64,000 bases of DNA. Origin: Sphingobacteriales bacterium. GTDB taxonomy: Bacteria; Bacteroidota; Bacteroidia; Chitinophagales; CAIOSU01. Position 1 is the first letter of the stretch, and each line of letters opens with the position of its first letter. Location: the NCBI GenBank assembly GCA_027486795.1, contig JAIXOI010000044.1:1-64000 (forward strand), written 5' to 3'. Of this stretch, positions 62,737 through 64,000 are shown piece by piece. Below the pieces are notes generated by a model. It was not told the origin of the DNA. It ran no database searches and saw nothing but the letters and a program-made list of their open reading frames with translations. Made by a program: the position numbers and the translations under genes.

Positions 62737-64000
62737 TTAATGTGTTTTTACTATCTTTTGGTTGACTATTTCTTTCCCAACACTTGCTTTGATGTAATAC
62801 ACACCCACTGCATGGCCCGACAAGTCAACTGCTACTTCTTTATTTGCGGTTACTGTGTTTTGAAAGATAAGCTGCCCCAAACCGTTGTACAAGTTCACCT
62901 CGACCTCATCGGCGCCCCTCAGCATCAAGTAAACAATACCGTTAGTTGGGTTAGGATAAGCCGATATTACCCAATCATTGTCTAACTCGGCCACACCAAC
63001 AGGCAAATATTCGTAGGCATCAGAAGTTACCAAGCAAATACTCTCATCGCTTACCTTTACTGAGTAACTTCCCTCATCGTTGGCTACTATTTGATTTGAT
63101 GTTTCGCCTGCCAACTCGCCGCCATCCAACAACCATTGATATGAAACGTAAACAGCCGGAACCGAAAGTATGTTGTTGCTAACTGTTATTACTGGTTTGG
63201 TTGGCGCAAATTTTAACCCAACTTGGGTTACATTATAATCAAAACAACCATTTGCATTTACTATGGTATCGGTATACATACCATCGGTATAATACCAAGT
63301 GTTACCCAGCTTAATACTATCACCATTGCAAATGTATATTTTGTTTAGTATGGTTTGGCTCTGGAAGTAGGTAAGTTGCAGGGTTCGTATACTGTCGCAG
63401 CCATTGGCAGCGGCCAAAGTATCTACATACACTCCTGTGGTACTATACCCATCAACAACATCGCCTTGGCAGGCTACTACATCGCTTATGTAGGTTATTT
63501 GAGGCAATACGGTCAGCGTTAAAGTTCGCACACTATCGCAGCCATTGCTTGCAGCAAAAGTATCCACATACATACCCGATTGGTTGTAGCCTGAATAAAA
63601 CTCGCCAAAGCAAATAGTTTGGGTTATAAAGGTTTGCGGGTTAGCCACCACTGTTAAGTTCAGGGTGCGTATACTATCGCAACCGCTGGTGGCCACAAAT
63701 GTATCAATAAATGTACCCGAACTGCTGTAACCTAAATAACTTTGCCCATTGCAAATAGTATGGTTTACCACTGTAGCTATCATTGGCCTAACAGTAAGAT
63801 TAACGGTACGTATGCTATCGCAACCATTGGCGGCCATATAAGTATGCCTATACACGCCAGTAGCACTATGCCCCTCAAAAATATCGCCAAAGCATATGGT
63901 TGCAGTTACCGTGCTCGACGCATGTGGCAATACGGTTAGTTGCAGCTGGCGTGTACTATCGCAACCTGCTGATGTGACAAAAACATCAGTATAATTTCCA
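62737..64000 (-). CDS. Repeat-rich secreted protein with T9SS sorting domain (N-terminus outside window)
   Basis: The frame continues past the window edge. The visible codons from 63999 read GNYTDVFVTSAGCDSTRQLQLTV, so the apparent start at 63930 is internal. At least five repeats of about 45 residues follow the pattern ICFGxxxxGYxxSGxYxDTFxASNGCDSxRTLxLTV, each with two cysteines that may pair. A non-repeated domain (KPVITVSNNILSVPAVYVSYQWLLDGGELAG) and a T9SS type A sorting domain (ISAYPNPTNGIVYLML to NQKIVKTH) end the protein. A large adhesin-like surface protein; the ligand is unknown. Confidence 0.9.
   Translation of the reverse strand, partial: GNYTDVFVTSAGCDSTRQLQLTVLPHASSTVTATICFGDIFEGHSATGVYRHTYMAANGCDSIRTVNLTVRPMIATVVNHTICNGQSYLGYSSSGTFIDTFVATSGCDSIRTLNLTVVANPQTFITQTICFGEFYSGYNQSGMYVDTFAASNGCDSVRTLTLTVLPQITYISDVVACQGDVVDGYSTTGVYVDTLAAANGCDSIRTLQLTYFQSQTILNKIYICNGDSIKLGNTWYYTDGMYTDTIVNANGCFDYNVTQVGLKFAPTKPVITVSNNILSVPAVYVSYQWLLDGGELAGETSNQIVANDEGSYSVKVSDESICLVTSDAYEYLPVGVAELDNDWVISAYPNPTNGIVYLMLRGADEVEVNLYNGLGQLIFQNTVTANKEVAVDLSGHAVGVYYIKASVGKEIVNQKIVKTH

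Noticed and set aside
63742-63939. Forward-strand open frame inside the T9SS repeat protein
   Set aside because: Opposite strand of a strongly conserved repeat; no coding character of its own.

Overview
The window is about 64 kb of a Bacteroidota chromosome with moderate GC content. The evidence is consistent: type IX secretion (T9SS) C-terminal sorting domains on four proteins, a GldB-type gliding lipoprotein, two large TonB-dependent receptors, an LptE-type lipoprotein, an F1 epsilon subunit lacking its C-terminal helical domain, a glycine-rich RRM protein, and promoters of the Bacteroidota form TTTG-N19/20-TAnnTTTG with almost no Shine-Dalgarno sequences. I cannot place it below phylum level. 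A free-living, gliding or surface-associated lifestyle is an inference.

Layout. 1-118: end of an insertion sequence cut by the window edge. 128-2107: atpD-atpC with its own promoter and terminator. 2184-6200: a GT-C-like membrane protein, an acetyltransferase-like protein and an SGNH hydrolase. 6378-10943: a likely haem-uptake operon (HmuY-like T9SS protein, HmuR-like receptor, HmuY-like lipoprotein). 10950-16747: glycosyltransferases, RRM protein, beta-barrel protein, GldB and an SPFH protein. 16841-23210: mostly reverse-strand housekeeping genes (apaG, gmk, yicC, trhO), a chalcone-isomerase-like protein, a T9SS protein and a DUF2452 protein. 25218-30013: operon miaB, sigma-54 activator, lptE, TPR-like protein. 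30488-32880: rsmE, DUF4159 and pyrD. 32960-36024: two tandem S41 peptidase paralogues. 36154-39005: small exported protein, SulP transporter and carbonic anhydrase. 39087-50145: mixed metabolic, transport and envelope genes (alpha/beta hydrolase, ATP-grasp, MFS, GH5, GT-C, aminotransferase, Hpt, beta-barrel). 50234-57527: AIM24-like protein, then a receptor plus beta-helix lipoprotein facing a PhoB/PhoR-like pair. 57881-62388: small conserved proteins and a second small-protein/SulP locus with a porin. 62737-64000: a repeat-rich T9SS protein running off the window.

Functional themes. Two loci share the order small exported protein, SulP transporter, partner gene; the partner is a carbonic anhydrase in one and a porin-like barrel in the other, which suggests anion (possibly bicarbonate) import. 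The haem operon has two HmuY-like proteins with different surface-anchoring routes around one receptor. The Pho-type two-component system lies head-to-head with an outer-membrane uptake pair.

The signal that ordinary annotation does not explain is a family of intergenic arrays with 7- or 8-bp periods (units such as CTTGTGT, GTACTTT, CGTAAAT, AATTTTC, GATGTGCT). Several occur as inverted pairs. They abut or supply stop codons, sit just upstream of start codons, and in at least one case lengthen a reading frame. About ten arrays occur in this window.
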